The notes under the pieces: generated by a model
What the model was told of the DNA's origin: nothing
The model's input: the letters and a program-made list of their open reading frames with translations, nothing else
Database searches by the model: none
NCBI RefSeq assembly: GCF_018991925.1
Contig: NW_024711973.1
Coordinates: 230,001 to 294,000, forward strand
DNA from: Homarus americanus
Taxonomy: Eukaryota > Arthropoda > Malacostraca > Decapoda > Nephropidae
Length of the DNA: 64,000 bases
Reading direction: 5' to 3'
Part shown: piece by piece, positions 12,786 to 23,558 of the stretch
Position numbering within the stretch: the stretch's first letter is position 1
Layout: each line of letters opens with the position of its first letter
Translations under genes and position numbers: made by a program

Positions 12786-13663
12786 ACTGAACAGTCGAAA
12801 ATGTTTGATGGTGAAGACAGAGTGATGTATGACGTTACTATTACTTGTGAATATTCTCTCAACACATCTATTTACTCTTTCGTATAAATCGTACTTGATG
12901 AGAGCATAATATCTTGTTTTATGTGGTGTTTGATATTAAGATTGCTTTATGTCGAGAGAAAATATCCCAGTTTATATATTTATAGTGTCAGTGCCTGTAC
13001 TAAGATACGTTCAGTAGATACAAGTAGTGCGGTTGACGTTAGCAGTGCTCGCAATAACGCCTCATCGGCCTCATATTGTACTGGAGAGAAACACTTGACG
13101 CAGTTTCAACTCTGCATCAACTATACATGTTGTAGTTACTATAAAATATGCTGTAAATTGGTACATACTCAACACATTCTCGGTTGATGCAAACGTGAAA
13201 TAGAACTAAGGAGTTACACATTTCTAGGGAATCACTTCAGTAAATTCTCCCGTCTCTCATTCATGCATTTATAATGTGAATTACAGAAGACAGGGCAAAA
13301 TCGTCCAGCATCCACAATAATGCAACAAAAACACGGGTTCGTTCTCTCATGTTGCATCAAGATTTTTTAAGGCATGTTTTACACAACAGGGGAAAAATAT
13401 ATAAAATGGAATTTACTCACTCTGTGTAATAAGATTCTTTTTTTTCTGCCTTCAAGACGGGATCAGGAGTGAATGAAAGGATCAATCTGCAGGAAGCGGT
13501 CCTCCAGCCCAGGGTTCCTCCACTCCTGCCTGAGGGAAGTGCCTGGAAATTGGGAGCATTTCTGTGGCCCCCACTTGTACCCCAGCAGGCTGGCTCTGCT
13601 GAGTCTCCTGCTGCCTCATTTTTTTAAAAGATTCGTACTTAAACATTTCTCGCCTAACTGGAG
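12786..13663. other. Anonymous DNA with one GC-richer island
   Basis: Mostly AT-rich. Between about 13445 and 13620 a GC-richer patch follows a pyrimidine tract and encodes, in frame, text such as REVPGNWEHFCGPHLYP. It resembles spurious repeat-derived predicted proteins seen in crustacean annotations, so I suspect an interspersed repeat fragment. It is not a confident gene. Confidence 0.4.
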
Positions 13664-13790
13664 AGTTTATATAAAAGACGCGTCTACCTGTGGCTCTCTG
13701 TATAAATAGGACGCGTCTACCTGGCTCTCTGGATAAAGAACGTGTTTACCTGGCTCGATAAGGGCCGCGTAGACCTGACTCTAAAGTGAT
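13664..13790. repeat. Short tandem repeat, GACGCGTCTACCTGGCTCTC unit
   Basis: Four imperfect copies of a roughly 32-36-bp unit carrying CGCGTCTACCTG and CTCT(G)GATAA words. Confidence 0.75.
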
Positions 13791-14154
13791 CTCGACTAAA
13801 AAACAATGCATTCTTGTATATCATCCATTAATGGTAGAAGTTTTTAACATAATTGAAAATGGTGTCGAAATTACCATGAGAGTCGACGCATAAAGATGCG
13901 TTATTATATTCCAGACAAGTAAAGGGTATAAGTTTGAACGTACGAATTTCTATGAAAAGCGTCGCAAAATAACGCTTGAGGGTCCACCTTAACCAAAGGC
14001 GTTATCGTATCTCAGCCGTGCTGGGGATAGAAATTTTCAACATAGGAATCTTATGAAAATCTTGACCCTGCCCTGCTGCTACCTGGCTGCGATTAAATTA
14101 CCATATTCCCCACGTCTGATAAAGGCCGGAGGATTATCTGGGACGAGCCATGCT

Positions 14155-14520
14155 GAGTCCCGGGAGGGGGTGTGGGGAGGTGGAAGACGGGAAAGGTTGG
14201 GGGATGTAGAGAGGTTGAGGAGAGGGTTGGATAGGGTGTGGGGAGGCGGGGAGTTGAAGGGAGTGGTGTGGGAGGGTTGTAATGGAGGAGGGGAGGAGAT
14301 TGGGGGAGATGATGAAGGGAAGAGAGGTTGAAGGTGATGTGGGGAGGTGAAAAGGGAGTGGTTTGGAATGGGCATGGGAAGGTGGAGAGGAGGAGGGTTG
14401 GGGGATTTTGGTTAAGGGGAAGGGATTTGGGGAGGTGTTCAAAGGGAGGGTCTGGGTTGAAAGGGAGAGGAGGGGTTGGAGGAGTTAGGGAAGACGGGAG
14501 GAGTTGTGGAGGGACAAAAT
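14155..14520. repeat. G-rich GGGGAGG/GGTTGGGG low-complexity tract
   Basis: Purine-rich DNA with irregular GGGAGGTG, GGGTTGG and GGAGAGG words. Open frames on both strands here are composition artefacts. Confidence 0.8.
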
Positions 14521-15499
14521 TGGTAGGTAAGGATATAATAAGGTTATTACGTGTCTGGCGCCAGACTTGTTAACACACACACACCTGCCATGCTTGTGTC
14601 ACCTGGAGCGTTAATTAGGAAAGTTAGGAAAGGTAAGGAGGGGAGGAGTAGATGTGGTACCTGCTGTTGATTTAAGAATTAGGTCTCTCTCTCTCTCTCA
14701 CACCCTTGGTGTTGATAGGGGTCACACACACACCAATATGGACTCAAAAACACACTTAGTTTCAGCAAAAGTTGTTTAATTTATATTTCAAACACTCCCT
14801 GCCAACATGACCCATATTTTTGGGGCATATTTAAAGAAAATTAAGAATTTTACATGAAAGGTTTCTTTGAACTGGGTTTTGGCATTTATTTTTAAAGCAC
14901 TTGCGCTAAGAGGAGGCGGGTGCTTTTCCTTTTACATAATTTAATGTTAAAACACGATTTAATATTAGCACATATGATCAATAAATAGCGCTTTTGGTTG
15001 CTTGTTCGTCTATACTGCGATGATGGAGGAGAGAGAGAGAGAGAGTCAACACGGTCCGTCAGCCTTGTATTGCGACGCTTGGCTGACTATTTGTTCACCT
15101 CAACGCGTCGTTTTGTGTCATCTGTTGACCTAAGCCTTGGTCTCGTGCTTCCTCCTGTGTGTCCGCTGCTGTAGGGGAGAGGTTTATGAGCGTTGACAGA
15201 ATGCATATTTCAGCTGCTGAGCATTAAGGAGGAGGAGGAAAAAGCAGGGCCTCTTGGTACCCCCCGGGGCTGGATGATTATAAATAAACTAATCGTTAAG
15301 GGTGAGGAGTTTGTCCTTCACTTCAAGAAGGTAAAGGTAGATGATGTCTTAAATGATTCTTTAAAGGGTAGATAGTGTAACTGTGTGATCTCAGAGAACA
15401 GCGTTCTTTGATGAGGCCACAGAGCTACAGGTGACCTCCTGAAGAACTTAGAGACTCTGTGAAGGTTCTGTTGATCGTGTGGTATGGCGTGGAGTCCAA
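14521..15499. other. Anonymous DNA with small CT, CA and GA runs
   Basis: Short (CT), (CA) and (GA) runs occur near 14570, 14690 and 15025. A 60-residue open frame at 15193-15375 begins after a CATATTTCAG acceptor-like site and has an Ile-Lys-Glu-Glu-Glu-Glu-Lys stretch. I do not recognise it and do not call it a gene. Confidence 0.5.
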
Positions 15500-15660
15500 A
15501 GAGGATTAGAAGATTCCACATGATAATAGGATTCCACAGGATTAGTTGATTCCACAGGATTAGATGATGCCACAGGATTAGAGGATTCCACAGAGGACTA
15601 TAGGATTCCACATAGGATTAAAGGTTTCCACATGGGATTAGAGAACTCCACAGTGGTCTC
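15500..15660. repeat. GATTCCACAGGATTAG tandem repeat
   Basis: About nine imperfect copies of a 17-26-bp unit built on ATTCCACA and GGATTAGA, with progressive divergence to the right. Confidence 0.9.
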
Positions 15661-15884
15661 AATGCTTCCACATGTACCAGAAAACTGATTACTCGTTGGT
15701 GGTAAATGATGTTACGTCAGCTAACCATTCTGGAGCAGTTAAAGTTCCTGGGGAACTCCACATAACACTCTTGATTACTGCATAAACTGCCTAACAGCCT
15801 GCGGATCACAAGGTCGGTTTGGATGAAATATCGGATGGCAGACAAGGTGAAAAGTGAAAATGGATCTCATAGGGACAGTGTGGA

Positions 15885-16095
15885 TACAGCACAATATTTA
15901 CTAAGCCTTTCGGTACACAAAGGAGGCAGCATGGCCGTACTCTTTGGACCGCATTCACTTCTTTGAGTTGTGTAAACGTAGGTACCCCATTTACAGCTGG
16001 GTGAACTGGGAACGCAAAGGAATCGAACTACTGACCCCTGAAACAAGAGGCGTACTCTGTATCCGCTTGACTGCCGCGCTTCTCGTAGACTAAGT
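15885..16095 (-). mobile_element. tRNA-derived SINE-like element
   Basis: The minus strand reads AGTAGTTCGATTCC, a good match to the RNA polymerase III B-box of tRNAs, with a GCAGTCAAGCGG A-box-like word upstream. The body shares GGAGGCAGC(A/G)TGG, GTA(C)CCCATTTACAGCTG and GGT/GA-rich words in the same order with a second copy at 34440-34610, so it is an interspersed family. I infer a tRNA-headed SINE with a conserved body. Target duplications were not identified. Confidence 0.6.
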
Positions 16096-16629
16096 AAGAT
16101 CTCTTTAAGAGCTCCAGGATTTAAAGGAGCTATGGAACCATTACTCTTCGGGACTGACACACTGAGAGCCCCTTGAAATTAAGTGAAAATAAGATATACA
16201 TAATATTGAGGAATTTTGACAGTTTCTTGATGCTGGGAGGAACTACTCAAACATCTAAGGTAATTTCAAGGACTTCAATGATTTTTATTATATCGTCAAA
16301 GCTACCACGAGTCCCCGAGGCGTCTGCCCCTTAAAGAAAAATATCCTGTGTCCCTCCAAGAGTTTCTTGGACGACCCTAAGAATAAAACAAAGAGTCTCG
16401 AGTAACATTTACACATTCCCAGACGATCTTCCGCCTCTTCCACCCCACCTCTCACTCCCCAAGGGAACCACACTTCAGGAATACGCATTTGTATCCCGGC
16501 ACCAAACTCCTCCCCAGGCTCATTTGCGGTTATTTACGAAGGAAGCATGGAAAGCTAATACACTGGCGACGACGGGGATTTTTGTTGTTGTTGTTAATGG
16601 CAGTAATCTCTTGGGAACACCAGTGGTAG
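16096..16629. other. Anonymous DNA
   Basis: No supported gene or structured repeat. Confidence 0.55.
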
Positions 16630-17350
16630 TGGGATGTTTGGGGGTGGCTGGTGGGCAGTGGTGGGGTGTTGCTATTGAGGTGTTTCAGCTGGTTGCGTAC
16701 CTGTTGGTTGGTGGGGTGTGCTTCATAGGATGTGGTTGGTGTGGTTGGTGGGTCGTATCTGCTAGTTGGTGGGGTGTGGTTGATGGGATGTACCTGTTGG
16801 TTGGTGTAGTTGGTGGGGTGTATGTGCTGGTTGGTGGGGTGTTACCTGCTGGTTGGTGTAGTTGGTAGGGTGTATGTGTTGGTTGGTGGGGTGTTACCTG
16901 CTGGTTGGTGTAGTTGGTGGGGTGTATGTGTTGGTTGGTGGGGTGTTGCTGGGTGGTGCGTGTTGTGCTGGTGGGGTGTTGTGGTGGGGCTGGTACCCCT
17001 GGTTGGTGTAGTTGGTGGGGGTGTGTGTGTTGGTGGGGTGTACCTGCTGGCTGGTGTAGTTGGTGGGTGTATGTGTTGGCTGGTGGGTGTACTGCTGGCT
17101 GGTGTAGCTGGTAGGGTGTGGTGTTGGTTGGTAGGGTGTTGTTGGTTGGTGTACTGGTTGGTGGGGTGTACCTGTTGGTTGGTGTAGTTGGTGGGGTGTA
17201 TGTGCTGGTTGGTGGGGTGTTACCTGCTGGTTGGTGTAGTTGGTAGGGTGTATGTGCTGGTTGGTGGGGTGTACCTGCTGGTTGGAGTGGTGTAATTGGT
17301 GGGGTTTATCTGCCGATTGGTGGGGGGGGGGGGTGTAGTTGGTGTAGGTA
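16630..17350. repeat. GGTTGGTGGGGTGT minisatellite, about 700 bp
   Basis: Imperfect higher-order units of about 50-55 bp combine TGCTGGTTGGTGGGGTGT, TACCTGCTGGTTGGTGTAG and TTGGTGGGGTGTATG. Open frames in both directions (Gly/Val/Trp-rich or His/Pro/Thr-rich) are repeat artefacts. The array ends with a G10 run and TGTAGTTGGTGTAGG. Confidence 0.93.
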
Positions 17351-17508
17351 CACAAATGTACACTTCTGTATCTTTCCACAAAAATATGTCTTCTTCTGTA
17401 TACCTATTCTACTTTTTCTTAACTTTCTGTCACATTGTAAGAACATAATGTGTTAAGTGCATATTTACACACACTAGCGGATACTTATGGATTAATTGTT
17501 TTTTTTAG

Positions 17509-17657
17509 GGGTTATGACGTTTATACAATCAAGCAAAATTCCATCGACTTCTTCTTGGCTCATGGTGAAGTAAAGCTGCTGTATGCAATGGGGATTATGA
17601 CAGGTGGATCTATATTCGGCTGCATCACTGTCGGGATAAATATTAAACAATCCAAAG
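17509..17657 (+). CDS. Candidate internal exon of an unknown membrane protein
   Basis: A 149-bp segment is bounded by a textbook acceptor (T8 run then AG, ending 17508) and a plausible donor AAAG/GTAGTA at 17658. Only one frame is open across it: it starts with GYDVYTIKQNSIDFFLAHG and continues with LLYAMGIMTGGSIFGCITVG, a hydrophobic run long enough for one membrane helix. The exon begins with the last base of a codon and ends after the first base of one. I do not recognise the family. Codon and residue usage look like a real protein and differ from the surrounding AT-rich DNA. It lies 80 bp upstream of a MITE that would sit in the following intron. It may belong with the exon-like segment at 18544, but the phases do not join directly, so another exon would be needed. 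Confidence 0.4.
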
Positions 17658-17736
17658 GTAGTATTTCTATAATAATAAACTATTCATCGTTATTTATGAT
17701 CATGATAAGTTTTCAAATATTCATATCTTTGCTTAA

Positions 17737-17990
17737 GTAATAAAGATATTTTATTAATGAATTGGCAACGCTGCTAAAACCAAGGCTGCCACAAGATTAT
17801 CACAGCAGATTTTAAGAATATATATTTCACATTTAATTTATCGTGTTTCATTAAGGAATTAATTGTATTTGAAATATGAAACACTCAAGATTACATTTGG
17901 AACGTATATTCCTAAAATTTGATGTGATAATCTTGTGGCAGCCCTGGTTTTAGCAGCGTTGCCAATTCATTAATAAAATATCTTTATTAT
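17737..17990. mobile_element. 254-bp MITE with about 78-bp inverted repeats and TTAA flanks
   Basis: The left arm begins TAATAAAGATATTTTATT and continues through ATGAATTGGCAACGCTGC and GGCTGCCACAAGATTATCAC. The right arm is its reverse complement with only about two mismatches in the first 65 bases. TTAA is present immediately outside both ends (17733-17736 and 17991-17994), matching the TTAA target duplication typical of the piggyBac superfamily. The terminal bases do not match the usual piggyBac CCC start, so the superfamily remains open. The high arm identity suggests fairly recent insertion. No coding capacity. Confidence 0.82.
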
Positions 17991-18543
17991 TTAACCAAAT
18001 TGCGAGTACGAGAAGCTAGGTGAGATCGATGGAACTTTGGCCGACTGTACCTGTGTTGTTCATCTTCCTAAATAAATATAATTGTGTAAGCCCAAAAGTT
18101 CAATAAATATTTCATAAATATCTGCCATATTCTTAAACCTATAGATGTACCGTACATAAAAAAAAACCCCACTTTCCATTCCTTCGTAAAATCAGATGCT
18201 CCGTTTGAGCTTGAGTGAACCCGAACATTAATAAAACATGAAGCGCTTTGTTTTCGAAGCGCCGAAACCACCCGGACGAATACTTTCTTTATGTGAAATA
18301 AAAAAAATTATCAGAATTTTTTTAAATCTTAGTAGAAACATTTTCAATACAATTTAAGGCATGAATTGTTGCATAATATCTTAATAAGATTATTTATTAA
18401 TGGTGCTAGGATTGTAAGACGAGGATACGGTAGAATATATGTGGATTATTTCTCTCTCTGTTGTAGTAATGTACGAGTATTCCTATAATTGACTTAACTT
18501 GTCTTGCCTCACTGCTCTTTTTCGTACTTCGTTTTGGTTTTAG
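17991..18543. other. Possible intron between two exon-like segments
   Basis: AT-rich DNA without a recognisable gene, ending in a long pyrimidine-rich tract that serves as the acceptor of the next candidate exon. Confidence 0.4.
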
Positions 18544-18595
18544 ATCCTTGAACAAGCCAACAATAACGCGGAAAAGTTTTTGAAGCTGTTGGATG
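18544..18595 (+). CDS. Candidate 52-bp internal exon
   Basis: A strong polypyrimidine tract ending GTTTTGGTTTTAG precedes, and GATG/GTGAGA follows as a near-consensus donor. One frame only is open, reading ILEQANNNAEKFLKLLD, an amphipathic helix-like peptide; the two other frames contain TGA. It would enter in phase 0 and leave after one base of a codon. It lies 0.9 kb downstream of the candidate membrane exon on the same strand, so the two may be parts of one gene. I do not recognise the protein. Evidence is splice signals plus open frame, so this stays tentative. Confidence 0.35.
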
Positions 18596-21314
18596 GTGAG
18601 AAATTCAAACTTTCACTTGTTATCTTAGTCATTTTCTGTCGCTGTTTACTCTTACATCATTAAACTTAGACTGTTTCCCCTTTCTCCTCCTTCTCTTTCT
18701 TTGCTTTTCTAGCCCTTGATACGGTCCACACAAAATTCGAAAATGATTTAAGGATAATAAATATATAGAAGTTAGTGATGGTAAGTGGAGAAGAACAAGC
18801 TCTAGGATTAATGGGTCACTTTATTTTTTACCCGGTGGGGACGAAGAATAAACGCAGCTGAAGGAAAAAAAAAACATTTAAAATTACTCTTCTGTGAATT
18901 TTATTTACCGCCATGCAAAAATGAGAGAGAAAAGGATGAGACAAAGAGAGAGAGGGGGGGGGGGGCGGTCCTTCATCTTTGTCACGATAATTATAAATGT
19001 TCCTTGTGATTTAAATTTTGTGAGTTTAGTTCCTATTTTTTTTTTTATCCTTTTGAAATTATTTATTTTTCTTCTGTATATGTTGTATGTCTTTTGGTTA
19101 ATCACTTATTGAAACGTATTTTTATGAAACATTTAGATATTTTATGAAAGAAGGATGATTAAAGCAATGTGGTCATTTAAATAAGTGGGTCCAGGGGTTT
19201 GGTATAACTCCGGACAAATTTTCTCAGTAACCAGAAACCAAGCATCCAATTAAGGGAAACTTTTGTCCTGTTAAGATCTCGTTTCCATTAAACCTGAGTT
19301 CTCTGTCATGTGTGCTGTATATTTTCTGATCAGTACGTAATGTTTTAAACTCACAAGAACCTGAGAACATAAGTTTCTTGATGTCCCTTCAGCTCACCAC
19401 TACACCTCCTGTGATCCCACCCGAAAAAATATCGGAGTTCCATATTTTTTAATCTGTGTATTAAAAAATTCCCTCCCCCATATAGCTGGAAATGGCGTTG
19501 TTCACCGTCATTTTGCATTCCAGTGTGAGGCTAACTCGGCGACAGTTTAACTAACGACCGCTCTGATTGGTTTACACGCATTCCAGTTGACAAACTAAAA
19601 TTCCTGATGCATTTACAGCTGCAAAGAATTGTGCGCGTTTGAGTATTTTTCAGATTTTCGTTTCAGGAAAAACATATATGTACATTTATTTTTTAACTGT
19701 CAGAAGTCACAAATGTAAACAAAGGTCAACACGGCATTAGTACAACATCCTTTTTCGAATCAAAGGGAAAAAAAAAAAGTACCGAACGAATTATTTCCAT
19801 CAGTTTGACTTATTCGATTGTGGAGTTCCTGCATTACCATGTCACCGTAGCGTGTCAGTCATTGTTTACTCAGCTAGTCTGTGTTGATGCTGAGTAGAGA
19901 TATTACGCTCAACTTCCTCTCGCTGATGAAAAAGCTGAGGAAGCCTTTGATCTGAGCTGTGGCGTTAAGCTGCGATCTTTATGTGATTAGCAGAGACCTT
20001 AAGATGTTGCCTCTCTGTCTCTCTCTCTCTCTCAATTTGTCTATGCTTATTCTATGACTATTTTGATATTTCTTCCTCTCATCCATCAATCTTTTTAACT
20101 ATTCCCCTCGACATTGTCACACACCGCTTCAAAATTCAATCTCAATCCCATAACAAACTGTATCTTTAACTACACGTCCATGCAAAGTGTATTAAACACG
20201 CACCAACTGAATTAATACATGATAAAATAATAAATATATATCACAGACCTGTATCGGCGGCATACCACTGTCGCCTGGCACCAAACAAAAATTTCAAGAA
20301 TTTGTTTGCGACATTATTATTGGTAAATAAGAGGAATGTATTTGATCATAAACTTCATCTGTATTGAAATTAAAGTTATTGCAAATCATTAAATATATTT
20401 CTACGAGAAAAATTATTATGGATTATCGAAATTATCTAAATTATTAAGTATTGACACACTCGGGCAGGCAGAACCGCAACAGTCGGTCGGTAGTTCAGTA
20501 CAGAGGGTTGGTAGCCTCATGGTGTTGCTGTGGTCTTAAGTGTCCATTCAACAACAGTATATTCCTCCCAATAAGGCTCTTTAAACGCAGTGGATTAGTG
20601 AATTATTGGTTTAAGTTCCTTTAGTTATTTTAGTTATTTTTTCGACAATTTTTATATAATCTAGAATTATTAGGAATTCAAACTCTACATCACATCATGT
20701 AAACAGATATAACTAAAAATACGAACGAATACACTATTATCATTAAGCACGAACTTCCCAAATCAGTTGATCGGTAACTGATTTAACCAACCTTGACTTG
20801 TCTTTTCTTATATAAATTTTGTCACTGATGCGTAATGAAGACCAAGGAAAACGCAAACCATTTTAAGTATTTTGTCTTTAAGGTGTAAGTTTGTTTGTCT
20901 TAACTAATAAATTTGTTTCCGAGGCGATATAAACTATCGTCTCTTTTATGGTGGTGGTGGGTGGTGAGTGACCTGAGGCGAGACACAGCCGGCCAGCAAC
21001 AAGTGGAGGTCTCAACTCTCACGGCTGCTTCCTTCTCTGTATTAACGGTCCCTAGAGTTTAGTATTATTGTTTTATTATTATCATTATTAATAGTAGTAA
21101 TTGTTGTAGTGGTGGTAGGGGAGGGAGGTTACACTATGATTGTTCCGTTTGTTTGTTTCCTTGATTTTCCGGCCAATATCTCAGTCGGCAAATGTTGTGG
21201 CTGTCGCGTATTATAAATTTCTAGTCAACAGTTTACTATTTACTTAGATCTTCCAAAGAAATCTTAGTGAAATAGCTAAGTTTGATGTTAACTAGAAATT
21301 CCTTCTACTACTTC

Positions 21315-21315
<1 letters not shown>
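18596..21315. other. Anonymous AT-rich DNA
   Basis: No supported gene. It contains a G10 run near 18954-18965 and a short (CT) run near 20020. Short open frames on either strand at 18894-19112 are composition artefacts. Confidence 0.5.

Positions 21316-21383
<68 letters not shown>
21316..21383. repeat. (TTA)n microsatellite
   Basis: About 22 uninterrupted TTA units. Confidence 0.97.
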
Positions 21384-22004
21384 TTCGGGTAATCTTGGTG
21401 TGCATAAGCGTGTATATTTATCGGTCTTTTTGTTGAAAGGTTATATTTTTATCTCTCCCTGATTGTAATATATCTATTTCCGGTAAGTCTTTATAAATAT
21501 TGAAGTGACGTAAGTAAGTCAGAGATGAAGGCTATGTTCATGTCAACCGAAAAAAAAAAAATATTTTAACACGTCACTTGGTGCGTTCAATATATAACTC
21601 TTAACTGAAGCTTGAGTTAAAACAGCATCCTCACTGGTACTTGACTGAAGATTAAGTTAATAATGATTTAACTAACTAACTCCTTTCCTCCCCTCCCTTT
21701 TCCTTTTTTCCTTCCTTCCTCCGCACCTCTCATTCCCTTTCCCTTCCTCACTCCTTACCTTCCCTCCTTCCCTTTCCCCCACTATAGATGGACCCCATTC
21801 ATAGACGCCACACTCCATGATATTAATCCTATCTTCGATATATTTCCCCGCCATTACCACCCCCTTGTGTGTGTGTGTAGTCCACCCAACAGCTCAGCTA
21901 AGAACCCCCCCCTCCCCCCAATCCCACCCGACCCTATCAGCATGTCGCTACTGTAGGTTGGGAGTTGCCTGTGCGTTTATGTCCTCTTCCACTTCACCGA
22001 CTGT
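21384..22004. other. Anonymous DNA with a CT-rich stretch
   Basis: A CCTTCCTCC-rich tract lies at 21680-21780 and a short (TG) run near 21868. No gene supported. Confidence 0.5.
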
Positions 22005-22449
22005 GGCCTATAGGGCTCCTGGGTATTACTAGGAGGGTGTTAAATGAGGGAAGAGAGAGACGAATTCCCCCGATAAGATATGAGAGCGCCGCTAATGTAT
22101 CCCTCTTATGTGTCTATTTGCATATACATTTTAAAAACATATTTCTAAAGAGGTAAGGAGTGACTTGGGTTACATACTCTGTGTTGTGATGAGGGGATTA
22201 GAGGTCTCATAGCCATCTTGTTGTGGGAGGAAGCGTAGGGAGGGTGTAGTAGAGGCGAGGGGGGGAGGGCGGGGCGGTCGTAACTGGGTTGTGGTTGTGG
22301 ATATAATAATAACCCATAATAACTAATTTAAGAGTAGACCAACACAAATAAAAATAAACTATCTAATTGAGAACAACCCATATTTTGTATTAAAGGTAAG
22401 ATTTGGGGATAATCACCTGTTATATCCAAGATGGTCAATGTGGGTGAAC

Positions 22450-22569
22450 ATGTCTCAGAAAACATACTTGAGAGACGTTTGGGAACTTAAGCCTTTTAGA
22501 TATACGGTTTGTGAGGCCCGACATCTAGATATTGAAGACAAAGACACTGAAGAAAATTCAACACATTGA
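22450..22569 (+). CDS. Conserved 39-residue open frame in repeat copy 1
   Basis: The frame starts MSQKTYLRDVWELKPFRYTV and continues with CEARHLDIEDK before a divergent tail and TGA. A DNA block of about 110 bp covering it (from about 22431 to 22539) is identical in copy 3 at about 32786-32894, although flanking DNA of the two copies differs by substitutions and indels. Such local identity suggests constraint or recent conversion. The product is unknown. Without a homologue I cannot say whether it is translated. A good donor-like GTAAGA lies about 55 bp upstream, so it may also be intronic. Confidence 0.3.
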   Translation: MSQKTYLRDVWELKPFRYTVCEARHLDIEDKDTEENSTH

Positions 22570-23240
22570 CATGATGACTCTAGGAACTAAGATATCTAAC
22601 TCATCGGGCTGATTCCTAGTACTCAGGGGGCTGACATTGTACTTAAAGATTAATAAAGATATACTCAGTAGGCTAATTAATTTTATGCACGAGGTTAACA
22701 ATAAGCAATGCAGTATAAAATCACGTGGGAATTTTAGGAAGAGTTAAACCATTAGCCGGGTGTGTTAACCTGAAAAAGAAAGTATTTAATGAATAGTTTA
22801 TGGTTGCTATCTACTTATTAACCTACTTAGAGCACGTATTTAAAGACCTTAGTTGTATTATCATAGTTATACACATAAGTAACCAATAACAACATGGTCT
22901 TAAGAGTTCTTAGCTAAAGCTGCTAGTAGTTCAGGAGCCTTTGGTGAACCCACGATCGCCTTCGGGAGTCTAGAGCGTCAGAAAGTTAACATACAAAGTT
23001 ATTGAAACAATTGAACATGGAGATATTTTTTTATGCAATTTTATAAACTCAAGCAGTGCCTCTCTCGGTTTCCATTTCGTTAATTAATTATTATAATTCA
23101 TTTTGCAATTAACAGGTAATGAGCCGAGTGCATGACCCTCAGCGAACGTAATAAACGAATATTTAAAACATGCGTGAATTGAAACAAGTATTTTTCGTTG
23201 ACCTTTGTTAGATGGATTAGTTTTTATTTCTTGTTCTCAG

Positions 23241-23380
23241 TAACTATAAACTTTAAGCCTCTCACAGGACGGTGTATCAGTACAAGTGTTAAGAGTGAAG
23301 CAGCAGCGACAACCGTAGATTTATATAAAGGAGATTACGTAGCGATTATAATTACACAAAATAGCTGGGAAAAATATGAA
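23241..23380 (+). CDS. Exon-like coding block in repeat copy 1
   Basis: The block follows a convincing acceptor, TTTTTATTTCTTGTTCTCAG, and is open in one frame through VTINFKPLTGRC, ISTSVKSEAAATTVDLYKGD and YVAIIITQNSWEKYE. The same block at 35771-35910 (minus) differs by one synonymous base, and the one at 33531-33669 differs by a one-base deletion and one silent change. The pattern of a hydrophobic strand, a Gly-Asp turn (LYKGDYV) and another strand faintly recalls the end of C1q/TNF-type beta sandwiches, but this is speculative. After the block the sequence passes into (AC)n and GC-rich text, with no clear donor. Confidence 0.4.
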
Positions 23381-23558
23381 CACACACACACTGGGGCGGA
23401 TCCAGGGGGAGGGGGCCACACTATATTTTGCTCTACCCCTCCAAAAGGTGGAATTATTTTTATTAAAGAGCGGAGTTTGTGACTTTTCAGGTACAGTACC
23501 ATCGTGACTGCATAACGTTCTAACATATCAATATTTTTTATTCCTCGGCTTGTGTTTT

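Larger units (their letters stand above)
22005..23558 (+). repeat. Multicopy family, copy 1 (fullest copy)
   Basis: This stretch is matched piece by piece by three other places in the window: its first part at 29105-29620 (inverted), its middle and end at 32419-33808, and its end at 35771-36570 (inverted). Landmarks in order are: GGGTATTACT and ATATGAGAGCGCCGC; GTGTCTATTTGCATAT; GAGGTAAGGAG; a TGTTGTG(A/G)TGAGGGG block; a short open frame at 22450; TAATGAGCCGAGTGCAT; and an exon-like block at 23241-23380 that ends in (AC)n and GGGCGGATCC. No reverse transcriptase, transposase or obvious terminal repeat is visible. It is either a non-autonomous interspersed repeat or fragments of a duplicated gene. 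Confidence 0.75.

Noticed and set aside
13473..13709. 78-codon frame in a GC-richer patch
   Set aside because: Text looks like repeat-derived spurious predictions; no splice structure and no domain.
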